From CAIXSC01 sp046349935 (lineage in GTDB: Bacteria > Planctomycetota > Planctomycetia > Pirellulales > Pirellulaceae), in contig JAXMBK010000003.1 in NCBI GenBank assembly GCA_046349935.1, positions 1,488,001-1,552,000 of the forward strand: DNA of 64,000 nt, read 5' to 3'. Position 1 is the first letter of the stretch. Each line of letters begins with the position of its first letter. Positions 35,948-45,646 of the stretch are shown piece after piece. Made by a program: the position numbers and the translations under genes. Below the pieces are notes generated by a model. The model was given only the letters and a program-made list of their open reading frames with translations. It was not told the DNA's origin and did no database searches.

Positions 35948-36514
35948 CTAATTCCGCAACTCGAGATCACGGGCTTTGCCGAAGCCGATCTTGATGAGCG
36001 TTCCGCCTTGCGGCTGTCCGGTCGCGGCCGTCGTGCGGCTCCAAGGCAAGCTATAGGAGACCCAATTTCCGGTATTGGCGTCGGCCACGTAGAGGATGCT
36101 GTCGGCAGGTCGGACGTCGCCGCCGCCCGTGCGGAAGGAGGCGACGCCGGTGACCATGAGGAACGCGGGCTTTTTGGTTGCGCCGGGTTCGACTCCCAGG
36201 TCGGCCATGATGTTGTATTTGTAGGCGCCGCCCACTTTGCCGGTGCGCGAGTTGGGGACGAGGCACTGAAGGTCGCCGGTGAGGTAATCGAGGAAGAAGA
36301 CGCCTTCCATGCCGTCGGCGATCGGCCCCGTGCACATGGCGAAGGTATCGCTGGAGTGGGTGGCGACTGCCTTGAGTCGCAAGGCGTCAAGCGCTGCGTT
36401 TTCGGACGAGCGCCAAGTCGCACCGCCGACCAGCACGCCGACCGCAACCAGCAACCCCGCGCTCAACCCGGCTCCAAACGCACGCCGCGACCGTTTCGAA
36501 AACCACCGCACCAT
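35948..36514 (-). CDS. Membrane-anchored protein of unknown function
   Basis: This 188-residue protein has a basic N-terminus and one hydrophobic helix (AGLSAGLLVAVGVLVGGA), then an exported-looking domain with FFLDYLTGDLQCLVPNSRTGKV, DSILYVADANTGNWVSYSLPW and Thr/Ala-rich end. It is probably an anchored envelope protein. It ends eight bases before thiS on the same strand, so it may be transcribed with the thiamine genes, but nothing in its sequence suggests a thiamine role. Confidence 0.75.
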   Translation of the reverse strand: MVRWFSKRSRRAFGAGLSAGLLVAVGVLVGGATWRSSENAALDALRLKAVATHSSDTFAMCTGPIADGMEGVFFLDYLTGDLQCLVPNSRTGKVGGAYKYNIMADLGVEPGATKKPAFLMVTGVASFRTGGGDVRPADSILYVADANTGNWVSYSLPWSRTTAATGQPQGGTLIKIGFGKARDLELRN

Positions 36515-36594
36515 GGAACTGATTCCTTAGTTCTGTAAGACCGCCTCGACTGGACGATGCCTGCCCAGGCAGCATCCTAACGCTTTCGAGCGCG

Positions 36595-36730
36595 CCGTAG
36601 AACAGGCTTCCAGCCTGTTTCCGCCCGAAGAGCGGCCGCCCGCCCCGCCCGCTGCGGCGCACAAACCGGCGAACGGCCAAGGACGGCCGTCGCGACAAAC
36701 GGCAGACAGGCTGGAAGCCTGTCCTACGGG
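36595..36730. repeat. Inverted pair of dispersed palindromes
   Basis: One copy (36595-36620, CCGTAG then CAGGCTTCCAGCCTG) and one inverted copy (36705-36730, CAGGCTGGAAGCCTG then TCCTACGG) enclose about 84 bases. The block lies between divergent genes. Confidence 0.9.
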
Positions 36731-36796
36731 TTGCCAAGGATTTCGAGTTTGCTGCGAATAGGGGACGATTCAGTTGACGACGATAGGGGTGGTTCC

Positions 36797-38182
36797 ATGA
36801 GCGTCATTCGTTGTTCCTGCGGCAACTCGCGATCGGTTTCCCCTGGGGCGGGGCCGGTTGGAGTGTGTCCGGCTTGCGGCCGATCGATGTGGGCCCCAAG
36901 CCCGTCGATCGGCGATGACTTATCAAACACTCTGATTGAGGAAGGGGCGAATCAGCTCGTTATTCAGACTTCCGCCGGCGTCGCCTACTCGACCTTCGCC
37001 GTGCTGGCCGCCTGGGGGGCCATGTCGCTCAGCTTCGCCATCTTGTTCTGCGCAGGCATGTTTCTGCGCATTGGAATCTGGTTGTACCTCGTTCCCCTTC
37101 TGGCCTGGGTCGGCTATCTGATCTACGTGCGCCGCACGAACCGAATCACGCTCACGGCGACTCGCCAGGAACTCGTCATTTCCCACACCGCTTGGGTGTT
37201 TCCCGCTCGTCAAACAAGAATCTCGTTGGACGACTGTCGCCAAGCGTATGTGACGCGACGGAGGACGGTGCGTTTGCCGACCGGCGGACTGCTGAATTGG
37301 TATGTGTTGCTTCAACACGGATTCTTCCTCGATCAGTACTGCCTTTACCTCGCGCGGCAGCCCGGTTGGCGACATGGCCTCTGCCAGTTCGCCGACCCCG
37401 AAGTCGGTCAGCGAGTGGCGGACCGCATCAACGGCTTCCTGAATTGGACGCCCGTCCCCGTCGTTTCGACCTGGTATCAACGTTTCCCGCTGCTCGAGGC
37501 GACGAACGATGACAAGCGGCACCGCCACGCCAGTCCCGGCGCGATCACCGCATCCTCGTTTCCCGTTCCCGCCTGGTCCTTCGGCTGCTTGACGATGATG
37601 TTGGCGAACGGACTCGGAGTGCTCTTGGTGGTGAGTCTCAGCGTGGCCGTGATGCCAAATCAGGTCCGTTCGCGACCGGCAGTGATGTCGGCGACGACGT
37701 CCGTTCCCACGGCTGCGAACTCTGGTTCAGTGGGCCGAGATCATCCCTTGATCGGCCGGCCTGCGCCGCCCATCAAGCTGGCGCGGGCCGACGGTACGAC
37801 GTTTCCTTGGGAAAGTCACTGCGGTCAAGAAGTCATGATCCTTGGCTTCTTCAACGGCACGGATCAGTCGCAACGCCAAGTGCTAGCCGAGTTGGCCACG
37901 CTATCGTCCGGCAATGTAGGGCCTAAGGCGGCGACCTGCACCGTGTGCACGCGCGAGTCTGGGGACGCGGCGCGGCCCATATGGCAGAATCTCCGCTTCC
38001 CCCTGGACCTGCTCGTCGATGCAGATGGAACGATCCAGCAGCAATACCAGATCGACCATTGGCCATGCGTCTTCGTCGTCGACGCGCAAGGCGTCATCCG
38101 CTGGCATCAGTGGGGCGACACGGGAACTCTGACCACTGAACTTCGCCAACAGTTGACGCTCATCAGACAGCCAGCGCCGTAG
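36797..38182 (+). CDS. Zinc-ribbon/membrane/thioredoxin-fold protein
   Basis: The start is ATG 36797 (MSVIRCSCGN), with GGGGTGG just upstream; 22 in-frame upstream codons are probably not translated. The 461-residue protein has a small Cys-rich N-terminus (CSCG, CPACG) that could bind zinc, two hydrophobic helices at about 50-100, a third at about 270-290 (LTMMLANGLGVLLVVSLSVAV), and a C-terminal thioredoxin/peroxiredoxin-like domain (about 325-455; LIGRPAPPIKLARADGTTF, FPLDLLVDADGTIQQQYQIDHWPCVFVVD). The usual catalytic cysteine position reads GFFNGTDQSQRQ, so it looks redox-inactive, although CTVC follows later. Its TAG stop is supplied by a palindrome at 38177. Confidence 0.75.
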   Translation: MSVIRCSCGNSRSVSPGAGPVGVCPACGRSMWAPSPSIGDDLSNTLIEEGANQLVIQTSAGVAYSTFAVLAAWGAMSLSFAILFCAGMFLRIGIWLYLVPLLAWVGYLIYVRRTNRITLTATRQELVISHTAWVFPARQTRISLDDCRQAYVTRRRTVRLPTGGLLNWYVLLQHGFFLDQYCLYLARQPGWRHGLCQFADPEVGQRVADRINGFLNWTPVPVVSTWYQRFPLLEATNDDKRHRHASPGAITASSFPVPAWSFGCLTMMLANGLGVLLVVSLSVAVMPNQVRSRPAVMSATTSVPTAANSGSVGRDHPLIGRPAPPIKLARADGTTFPWESHCGQEVMILGFFNGTDQSQRQVLAELATLSSGNVGPKAATCTVCTRESGDAARPIWQNLRFPLDLLVDADGTIQQQYQIDHWPCVFVVDAQGVIRWHQWGDTGTLTTELRQQLTLIRQPAP

Positions 38183-38250
38183 AACAGGCTTCCAGCCTGT
38201 TGCCCCTCAACCCCGACCCTTCTCCCCGCCGCAGCGGCGGGGAGAAGGGA
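38177..38250. repeat. Dispersed palindrome plus a C/G-rich hairpin
   Basis: A CCGTAG-CAGGCTTCCAGCCTG copy at 38177-38203 is followed by CTTCTCCCCGCC/GGCGGGGAGAAG at about 38219-38249. The pair resembles the two elements at 3023-3112, in the opposite order. It lies between convergent genes and could end both transcripts. Confidence 0.7.
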
Positions 38251-38279
38251 GCAGGAAGCGAGTGCATCGCGTCCTCTGT

Positions 38280-39641
38280 CTACTGCTCGCGCACCAAGAT
38301 TTGGCCGACCAGTTGGCCGGTGGGGTAGGTGGCCAGAACGTAGGTGTTGCCGCCGTCGCGCACGCGGACGCGGCGCGCGGCGGGGGCGCCGGCGGCTTGG
38401 TGTTGAGCCGTCACGGGGATCAAGCGGAGGTCGTGCTCGCCGGCCGGCGCTTCGATGCGCAAGACTTGGATCTTGTCGGGCAAGAGGCCCCAGCACCGAG
38501 TGTCCGCCGACTCGGTCGCCTGCCACGCCACGCCCGCCATGTCGACCGCGAAGCTCGCCAGTTCATGCTTTGCGAAACCAGCGGCCTCTTTGGTGCCGTA
38601 CACGACGCCCATCTTCACGACGCGCCGCGCCACCGCGCGTCCCACGGTTCGCGGCATGAGCGCCTCGCACTGCTGACGCGCCAACAACGTCACGTCGGTC
38701 ACCGTCTCGGTGACGCCGGCGAGCCGTCCGTCGACTTGCACCGACACGCCCTGCACCGTGTTCGGTCGCGCCATCACCTTCGGGACCTTCACCGGCGCTA
38801 CGTTCGGCGGCACCGTCTGCTTCCCCACGGCGCTCACAATCTCGCCCGCGATCAGCAGCGACGCCGACGTCGGCGCCTCGACCACCTGCTCCTTGTACGG
38901 ACCGCGGCCCGTAAACGCCAACACATAGATCACGCCGTGCCCCGGTTGCGAATGCCGGCCGCTGGTCACTCGAGCCACATCGGCCTGCCCCGCTTTGAAG
39001 TCGGGCCGCCAACTCACCACCTGCGCAAACGAGCGCTGTGCGTCGTCGTAGTTCAAATGCGAGGCCTCGCTGAGCACCCCGCGCAGGTACGGCGCAAACG
39101 CCACTCGCTGATATTGCAGCTTGGGATTGTCGCCGTTCTTGTCGGCCCCCGCCGCGATGATCGCGTCCTGCTTCTGAATCGTCTGCAGGATGTAGGCCTC
39201 GGCGTCGCCGCCGTCATGCATCAAGTTGCTGACCGACAACAAGGCGCGTACGAGCACCTTTTCGTAGTCCTCGCCCGCATACGCGCGGCGCTGATCGTCG
39301 GTCAAGTACGACCACGCCGACTCGGCCAAATCCGCCTGCTCCAAATGGTCGAAGCTGTCGCGCACCGCCCGCAACGACGCCTCGGCCTCCTTCGCCTGCC
39401 CGCGCGCCAGCTGGATCATCGCGTGCTCCAGCGTCAGCACATCCGCCTCGCCCCCGCCCCGCTTCAGACTGTCTTGCACCAGCTTCTCGGCCTGCGGCAG
39501 CTGGTTCGAGTAGTACGCCGAACGCACCTCGGTGACGCGGTTCGCATACGTCGAACACCCGGCGGCCGTCGCCAGAGCGGTCAGCATCGCCAGAGCGAGC
39601 GTCGCGCGGCAGCGGAGGTCAAGGGGGCGAACGTCTGGCAT
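38280..39641 (-). CDS. COG3014-type lipoprotein
   Basis: This 453-residue protein has a lipoprotein signal with lipobox ATAAGC (residues 24-29), so Cys 29 is the expected lipid anchor. TPR-like helices follow (YSNQLPQAEKLVQDSLKRGGG, GQAKEAEASLRAV). The body has GHGVIYVLAFTGRGPYKEQ and DTRCWGLLPDKIQVLRIEAPAG, typical of COG3014. Its partner is the LpoB-like gene just upstream on the same strand, and the two are often found together. A role at the outer membrane in peptidoglycan synthesis control is an inference from that pairing. Confidence 0.8.
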   Translation of the reverse strand: MPDVRPLDLRCRATLALAMLTALATAAGCSTYANRVTEVRSAYYSNQLPQAEKLVQDSLKRGGGEADVLTLEHAMIQLARGQAKEAEASLRAVRDSFDHLEQADLAESAWSYLTDDQRRAYAGEDYEKVLVRALLSVSNLMHDGGDAEAYILQTIQKQDAIIAAGADKNGDNPKLQYQRVAFAPYLRGVLSEASHLNYDDAQRSFAQVVSWRPDFKAGQADVARVTSGRHSQPGHGVIYVLAFTGRGPYKEQVVEAPTSASLLIAGEIVSAVGKQTVPPNVAPVKVPKVMARPNTVQGVSVQVDGRLAGVTETVTDVTLLARQQCEALMPRTVGRAVARRVVKMGVVYGTKEAAGFAKHELASFAVDMAGVAWQATESADTRCWGLLPDKIQVLRIEAPAGEHDLRLIPVTAQHQAAGAPAARRVRVRDGGNTYVLATYPTGQLVGQILVREQ

Positions 39642-39675
39642 GCGAAGGGCGTCGGCGGTGCAGAGGTCCAGGGGC

Positions 39676-40398
39676 TTATTTGGGCCAAACGTTCGACATC
39701 ACGCGGCTGGTCCAGCTGTGGTAGTACGCCTTGCTGATCGGCGTCGACTGCTTGTGCTGCTCCCCCGTGCGAATGTCGATCATCTCCAGCGTCAATTGAT
39801 AATCGCGCTGGTAGTTCTTGTTGTCTTGCGTCGTGCCGGAGGTGAGCTTCGCGAACATCAAGTACTCAAACGGATGCCCGCTTTGCTGCATCACGTGCAC
39901 GAACGACTGCATGTTCGCCGGGACGAACAACTGCTGCGGCGGCAATCGCAGCTCGTCCAACCCCGCCTGCACGTAGCGGCGGCTGATCGGCTTGAACTGC
40001 GGCGACTCCAGCAACTTCGAGTCGATCATCTCGTAGAGCATCTCCTTGAAATCGCCCATCTCTTCGGCCGTCTTGTTTTCGACGCCGACAAAACAGATGC
40101 TCGCCCGCGGCGGCGGCATCATCTCGCCCCCCGCCGACGCCAATTGCATTTGCGGGTTGGATTCGAAGTGCCCCAAGAGCGCCGCGACCGTCTGATCGAC
40201 GAGCGGCCGATAGACTTCCTGCCCCGCCTTATGGCTGCCGACCATTTCCTTGTCGCCCGGCTGCAGCACCTTGCCCGACTGATGACTGCGGCAGCCGACC
40301 GCGCCGACTGCGGCCAGCAGGCAGACGACCAGCGCGGAGACGACGGGGGCCGGCCAGGAGTCAGATGAGGAGCGGACGCAACGGACAGGGGCGAGCAT
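39676..40398 (-). CDS. LpoB-like penicillin-binding protein activator lipoprotein
   Basis: The start is ATG 40398 (MLAPVRCVRSS) with an AAGGA site upstream; 36 upstream in-frame codons are unlikely. The 240-residue protein has a lipobox AVGC at about residue 35 and the LpoB pattern LQPGDKEMVGSHKAG, FVGVENKTAEEMGDFKEMLYEMIDSKLL, and YLMFAKLTSGTTQDNKNYQRDYQLTLEMIDIRTGE. In Gammaproteobacteria LpoB activates PBP1b; here the partner is unknown. It lies 34 bases before the COG3014 gene. Confidence 0.85.
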   Translation of the reverse strand: MLAPVRCVRSSSDSWPAPVVSALVVCLLAAVGAVGCRSHQSGKVLQPGDKEMVGSHKAGQEVYRPLVDQTVAALLGHFESNPQMQLASAGGEMMPPPRASICFVGVENKTAEEMGDFKEMLYEMIDSKLLESPQFKPISRRYVQAGLDELRLPPQQLFVPANMQSFVHVMQQSGHPFEYLMFAKLTSGTTQDNKNYQRDYQLTLEMIDIRTGEQHKQSTPISKAYYHSWTSRVMSNVWPK

Positions 40399-40640
40399 GG
40401 GATTCCTTTCCCAGGGAGCGGCGAACGACCAACCCGTCGCTCGGCGGCCGGACGTCTTCCTGACGTCCTGCGGCGCGCCGCATGGTTCGGTCTCTCCACC
40501 TATCATCGACCGGCGCGCACCCCTCCCCGCAATCGGGCCGCGATCTTACTCGTATTCGCCCGCCAGATCGAGCCCAACTCGGGGGGCGGTGCTAGCTGCC
40601 AGCGACGCTAGCGATGCTGTCGCAGCGAGCACTCCGAGCG
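40399..40640. other. Intergenic spacer between LpoB-like and kinase genes
   Basis: Both flanking genes are on the minus strand. The spacer holds the SD-like site for the LpoB-like gene. No repeat of the dispersed families and no gene is seen. Confidence 0.4.
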
Positions 40641-43600
40641 CTACTCGGCCAGCGCCGCCGTCCGCCATAGTTGGATCGCGTGCTCCTCCTCGCGAATCAA
40701 CGCCAGGCGCCCCTCCTGAGCCCCATACTGCAGCGACTTCACCGCCGACCCGCCCTCGCTCAACACGCTAAACAAACGCCACTCGCCACCCACGCGCCGC
40801 CACCAAACCACGCTGCCGTCCCGCGAGCCGCTCCAGAATTGCTCCCCCGTCGCGTCGAACACGATCGAAGTCACCGCGCTCGAATGCCCCTCCAGCTGCA
40901 CGACCTGCTCGCCGGTCCGTCCCTCCGCCCGCCCGTCCGCCCTGCCGTCGACCACGCGCAGCGCCCCATCCATCGAGCCGCAAGCAATCCACGGCCCCTC
41001 GGAACTGATGGCCACCGCCGTGAGCGGCAATGACGACGCACTTCCGAGCGGCGGGAGGGGTTCCAGCGTTCGGGCATCCCACCGCAGCAAGTGGCCCGAC
41101 ATGTCGCCGGCGACGATCCATGGCTCGCCGACCGCCAAACTGGCGATCCGACCATTGCCGCCCAACAGCGTCGCCGCGCGATTGCGGAAGTAAAACGTCT
41201 GCTCGCCCGTCGCCGTGTCCCAGCCCGCCAACGCGTCGTCGCCCAGCGCGCAGTAGCACCGGTCGCCCGACGGCGAGAAGGCGACGAACCGGAAGACCGG
41301 CTTCTGGTTGTCGGCGGAATCGGTCTGACGCGATTCGGGCAGCAGCACGATCTCCTCCAGCCGCCAGCTGGCGGTCGTCGCCGCATCCGCCACGAACTCC
41401 AATTCGACGCGGTCCCGGTCGAACGGCGCCGAGAGCACCCCCGCGCGAAGCCATTCGTACTCCTCTGCCTCCGATGCCAATTGAAACCGCCGCGTCTGGC
41501 TGCCTTCGACGTTCAGCAAGCGGACGTCGATCTGGGGTCGATCGAGCGTCGCGCGTTCGGCGCGGACGCGCGCCAGCACGACGATCCGTTCCAAGCTCGT
41601 CGGGCGACTCGCCAGCGGCACGCCGATGCGAACGACCGGTTGCTTGGCGTCGACCGCAATGCGCGCCGCCCTTCCGCTCCATGCCGACTCGTCTGGTTCC
41701 TCGATCAGGAGTCCGCGCGCGTCCTCCGCAAACTGCAGTTCACGCGCCTGCAAGCGCTGCGTGCGCACGCCGTTGGGCTGCCACTGCTGCGGCCACTGCG
41801 CTTGATTCGCCTCCAGCCAATGCAAGCCGATGAGTTCGCTGCCGATCGCGAGCCGCCGGCCGGATCGATCCCACGCGATGCACTCGGTCGCACGGAAGTG
41901 TCGGGGATGAAAGCGATCGAAGGCCGGCTGCCCTTGCGCCTGCACGCGCCGGACTTGGCGCGGCGTCGAATCCAACTCTAACACGCCCGTCTCGGTGCGT
42001 CGCAGCACTTGATCCTCTAAGTGACGAGACGCATAAGCGAGCCGCCGACCATCGCCGGAGAGCGCGATGCTATCGACGGGGAAGGGCGACAGCGCGACGA
42101 CTTCGTGCGCATCGGCCCCCCGCAGCTCGTAAACTTCCACGCCTTCGTCCTTGGTCACCGCCAGCCAACGGCCGTCGGGACTGGTCGCCAGCGGCGGATT
42201 CTCGCGCCCGCCGCCGCTTAACGTCAATTCGATGCGTCCTGACGCCAAGTTAAACAGATATACGTCGTTCAGTTCGCCGGCGATGAGCGCCGCGCCGCGC
42301 TGCGGCACGAGCACGGGCGCCGAATAGTCGATGTCGCCGTTCGCCGAAAGAGGCCCCGGAAAGTCCTTCACCACACGCGCCGCATCGACTTCATAGATGC
42401 GCAGCCAGTTCTTGTAGCCCGAGATCAGGTAACGGCCGTCGGGCCAATAGCACAGCGGCCCAAGCGGCGCGCCGTTCACCTCCGTGCGTCGCCGTTCCGA
42501 CGTCGCCTCAAGCAGCTGCGCCGTCTGATGGGAAGTCGCGATCCACGGCTGCGAGGGATGGAGGTCGAAGCTGGCGTCGACCGACTTCCAGGTGCGGCCG
42601 GCCGTCCAGCCTTCTCCCAGGTTCCACGAATAGAGCTGACAGTTGAAGTTGGATGCGGCGTACAGCGTGCGCGAATCGCGAGCGAAGGCGACTTGGGAGA
42701 TCAACATGCCGGGTTGCGCTTCGAACACCTGCGGCGCTCCGTTCGTACCGCGCCGCCAGAGACAAACTTTTCCCAACCGGGTTCCCGCGGCGACCCACTG
42801 ACCGTCGTCGCTTAACGCCACGCTGGCCATTCCCTCTTGGAACGAGCCGACGTCGCCCTTCTTCTTCAGCTGTTGGAAGAACTCCGCCATGTTCGTTGCG
42901 GCCGTGTTCAGGGACACCGTCTGCTCGAGCTGCCAGTCTTCGGTGCGGTACAGGAAGACGGTCGAGTGGGGCGTCCCGCGATGCTGGGCGACGGCGAGCG
43001 TCCGCCCGTCGCGGCTGAACGCGACCCCGCGGATGCGAATGCCTTCGGCGAGCGTTTTCACAGGTCGTGCGTCGAGCGCCGTACGCGCTTGCGCGATCAG
43101 CGAGCGAATCTCGACGGGGTCGAGCTGCGCGGGGGCGAGCGACCGGGCCTGCGCGAGGGTCTCAAGCGTGCGCCACGACCAGCCTGGATTGCGGCGCGTC
43201 GCGCGGGCGTTCGCGTCGCTCAACAGTTGGCTCGCCTTCGCCAAGTCGGCCAATTCGGCGCTGCGTCGCGCGAGCTGCGATTGTTGGACGGCGAGCTGCG
43301 AGCGTTGGGCGACGAGTTCTGCTTGGAGTTCCGCCTGCCGCTTCCACTCCAGCGATTGTCGACGATAGGCGAGCCCGATGAGAGAGAGGGCGCAGGCGAT
43401 GAGTACGAGGGCGATGAGGGCGGCGACGGCCGGCTGGCGTTGCACCCACCTCGCCAGCCGCTCGACAGGCCCCGTGCGCCGCGCCAGGATCGGTTCTCCG
43501 CGCAAGTATCGTTCGAGATCCTGGCCGAACGCGGCGGCGGTGGAGTAGCGATCGGCGGGTCGTTTCTGCAGCGCCTTGAGGCAGATGGTTTCCAAGTCGC

Positions 43601-44600
43601 GCGGGACGGCGGCGTTGAGCCGCGCGGGGGGCGGAGGCTCCTGTTCGTGCAACTGCCTCAGGAGTTCGGTGAGCTGTTCGGAACGGAACGGCGGACCGCC
43701 GGTGAGCATCGCGTACAGCAAGGCGCCTAGCGAGTAGACGTCGGAGCGCGGTTCGATCGCTTGTCCTCCGACCGCCTGTTCGGGCGCCATGTACTGCGGG
43801 GTGCCGAGGAGGTCGCCGGTGGCGGTGAGTCCCGCGAGGCTTTCGGCGCCGAGTCGTTTGGCGAGTCCGAAGTCGGTGATCTTCGGCGAACCATCCGCAT
43901 CCAGAAGCACGTTGTGCGGTTTGAGGTCGCGATGGATGACGCCGCGGCTGTGAGCGTAGTCGACGGCGTCGGCGATTTGGCGCATCCTTTCCGCCGCCTC
44001 GTTCGGCGGCAGCGGCCCGCGCTTCAGCCGCTCTTGCAAGCTGGGCCCCTCGATGAGCGCCATGGTGAAATAGTGCTGCCCCTGATGCTCGCCGATCTCG
44101 TAGATCGGCACGATCCCCGGGTGTTGCAGTTTGGCGGCAGCGCGGGCCTCGGCGTGAAAGCGCCGAATTTCGGCGGAAGACGCCAATCGTCCGGCGAGGA
44201 TCATCTTCAGGGCGACGATGCGATCCAGCGCCAGATGCCGTGCGCGGTACACGACCCCCATCCCGCCGCGGGCCAATTCGTCGAGCAGCAGGTAGTCGCC
44301 GCAGCGACGGTCCTCGGGCGAGTGGAGCGCGACCGACGAGCGTCCCTCGCCGCGCGCTGCACGCGGCCATAACATCTCTAAGCCGCGCAAACAGGCCTCC
44401 GCCTGTTCGACCGTCTTCGCCAGCGGCGGAGTCAGATTGCCGGAAGGCGTCTCGGCGTCGGGTCCTTCGGTGGCGAGCAGCCCGTCGTAGGCCAGCAAGA
44501 CGTAGTCCAACGGCTCGAGCGGTTCGTCGACGAGCGGCCGGTCGACGGCCCCAGGCGATGACGGTCGATCAGGGGTTGAGTCGCTGCTCATCGACGTCAT
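40641..44600 (-). CDS. Serine/threonine protein kinase with beta-propeller C-terminus
   Basis: This 1319-residue protein has a Hanks-type kinase domain at about residues 100-375: glycine loop LARGGMGVVYRARH, lysine in IVALKMI, HRDLKPHN, DFGLAKR and TPQYMAPEQ. A single membrane helix (about 393-413) follows, then a coiled coil (SLEWKRQAELQAELVAQ and after) and a large C-terminal half made of WD40-like blades (for example VVQLEGHSSAVTSIVFDATG). The layout is typical of planctomycete sensory kinases. It overlaps the ECF sigma gene by 32 bases, so co-regulation with that factor is likely. Confidence 0.93.
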   Translation of the reverse strand: MTSMSSDSTPDRPSSPGAVDRPLVDEPLEPLDYVLLAYDGLLATEGPDAETPSGNLTPPLAKTVEQAEACLRGLEMLWPRAARGEGRSSVALHSPEDRRCGDYLLLDELARGGMGVVYRARHLALDRIVALKMILAGRLASSAEIRRFHAEARAAAKLQHPGIVPIYEIGEHQGQHYFTMALIEGPSLQERLKRGPLPPNEAAERMRQIADAVDYAHSRGVIHRDLKPHNVLLDADGSPKITDFGLAKRLGAESLAGLTATGDLLGTPQYMAPEQAVGGQAIEPRSDVYSLGALLYAMLTGGPPFRSEQLTELLRQLHEQEPPPPARLNAAVPRDLETICLKALQKRPADRYSTAAAFGQDLERYLRGEPILARRTGPVERLARWVQRQPAVAALIALVLIACALSLIGLAYRRQSLEWKRQAELQAELVAQRSQLAVQQSQLARRSAELADLAKASQLLSDANARATRRNPGWSWRTLETLAQARSLAPAQLDPVEIRSLIAQARTALDARPVKTLAEGIRIRGVAFSRDGRTLAVAQHRGTPHSTVFLYRTEDWQLEQTVSLNTAATNMAEFFQQLKKKGDVGSFQEGMASVALSDDGQWVAAGTRLGKVCLWRRGTNGAPQVFEAQPGMLISQVAFARDSRTLYAASNFNCQLYSWNLGEGWTAGRTWKSVDASFDLHPSQPWIATSHQTAQLLEATSERRRTEVNGAPLGPLCYWPDGRYLISGYKNWLRIYEVDAARVVKDFPGPLSANGDIDYSAPVLVPQRGAALIAGELNDVYLFNLASGRIELTLSGGGRENPPLATSPDGRWLAVTKDEGVEVYELRGADAHEVVALSPFPVDSIALSGDGRRLAYASRHLEDQVLRRTETGVLELDSTPRQVRRVQAQGQPAFDRFHPRHFRATECIAWDRSGRRLAIGSELIGLHWLEANQAQWPQQWQPNGVRTQRLQARELQFAEDARGLLIEEPDESAWSGRAARIAVDAKQPVVRIGVPLASRPTSLERIVVLARVRAERATLDRPQIDVRLLNVEGSQTRRFQLASEAEEYEWLRAGVLSAPFDRDRVELEFVADAATTASWRLEEIVLLPESRQTDSADNQKPVFRFVAFSPSGDRCYCALGDDALAGWDTATGEQTFYFRNRAATLLGGNGRIASLAVGEPWIVAGDMSGHLLRWDARTLEPLPPLGSASSLPLTAVAISSEGPWIACGSMDGALRVVDGRADGRAEGRTGEQVVQLEGHSSAVTSIVFDATGEQFWSGSRDGSVVWWRRVGGEWRLFSVLSEGGSAVKSLQYGAQEGRLALIREEEHAIQLWRTAALAE

Positions 44601-45216
44601 TCAACAAGTCCTGCAGGCGTTTGATGGCGCGGACCCAGAGCTTCCGGACGGCTTCCGGCGAACGTTGCATACGAGCGGCGACTTCGGGAAAAGGCAGCGC
44701 CTGTTGATGATGCAACAGGATGACGTCGCGCAGCGCGTCAGGCAACCGGTGCACGGCGCGCTCCAGCTGCCGCAGTTCCTCGCGCGACTCCATCTCCGCC
44801 TGCGGCGTGATCTTGATCGTCGCTTCGAACGCGGCGGACGAGTCTTCGGGCGTCACTTGCGACAACGGCACTTCACGCGCGACGTCGCGCTTGGCCGTGT
44901 GGAAGTAATGCCGTTCGATGTTCGCCAGATTATGGACGAGAATCTGCTTCAGCCAGGCAAGCAGTTGCGTTTCGTCGTCGCCGCGGAATTTCTCAAAGTC
45001 GCGACAGGCTTCCAGCAGCGTTTGCTGGACGATGTCCGAGCCGCTGGTTTTGGGGCGGAGGTGGACGTTGAGTTCGGTGTAGGCGATTGCCAGCAGGTAC
45101 TGGCGACACTCTTCGCTGAGCTGCCCGAGCGCCTGCGGACAGCCCTGGCGCGCATCATGAATGAGGCGAGCGACAAGTCGAGCGCGCGAAGAGGAAGATT
45201 CGCTTGGGCTAGTCAT
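44569..45216 (-). CDS. ECF-family RNA polymerase sigma factor
   Basis: This 215-residue protein has region 2 (ELNVHLRPKTSGSDIVQQTLLEACRDFEKFRG) and region 4 (RLPDALRDVILLHHQQALPFPEVAARMQRSPEAVRKLWVRAI), so it is a small sigma-70 of the ECF type, of the planctomycete class linked to protein kinases. Its 3' end overlaps the kinase gene. No anti-sigma factor with a membrane segment lies next to it; the kinase may fill that role. Confidence 0.92.
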   Translation of the reverse strand: MTSPSESSSSRARLVARLIHDARQGCPQALGQLSEECRQYLLAIAYTELNVHLRPKTSGSDIVQQTLLEACRDFEKFRGDDETQLLAWLKQILVHNLANIERHYFHTAKRDVAREVPLSQVTPEDSSAAFEATIKITPQAEMESREELRQLERAVHRLPDALRDVILLHHQQALPFPEVAARMQRSPEAVRKLWVRAIKRLQDLLNDVDEQRLNP

Positions 45217-45646
45217 GGAGGCTGCAGGAAATCGGGGACGGCGGACGCGATCGCCGTAGGTCGCTTTGAAATCTAATCCGAGCCCGGAGGCGAGTAACCC
45301 CGCAATTTGGAGGAATTCTTTAGAAAGTTTGTCCGGTTATCGCGATTTCTCGTGCCTTGGTAGGTAGAGTCGCTGTCGATGGCAACGCCAGCCTTCGGTT
45401 GCAACGCCAGCATGTCGTCCCCTATCGCCCGTCCCCTCGAGCCACTGAATATCCAGCCTTGATTACGCGTTCTTAACGCGAACCCTCCCCAGTCTATCGC
45501 GAGTTGCCGTTTCGTAAGACGGCAACCCTGAAACGCCTGTTCCCCAGCGCGTCGCTCGGTGTGTTTTCCTGCACCGAAGGATGCGACTGGTCGGTCGTTT
45601 ATGCGCGCGGGAAACGGGGAGGACAACCATCCGGGAGTCGCCTACC
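45217..45646. other. Divergent intergenic region before the giant exoprotein
   Basis: This 430-base stretch separates the divergent sigma factor and exoprotein genes, so both promoters should be here. It has no dispersed repeats. GGGAG nine bases before 45647 supports the exoprotein start. No clear promoter boxes were found. Confidence 0.4.

Noticed and set aside
45273..45626. 117-codon minus-strand frame upstream of the exoprotein
   Set aside because: It has no family likeness and crosses the region where the divergent promoters should lie.
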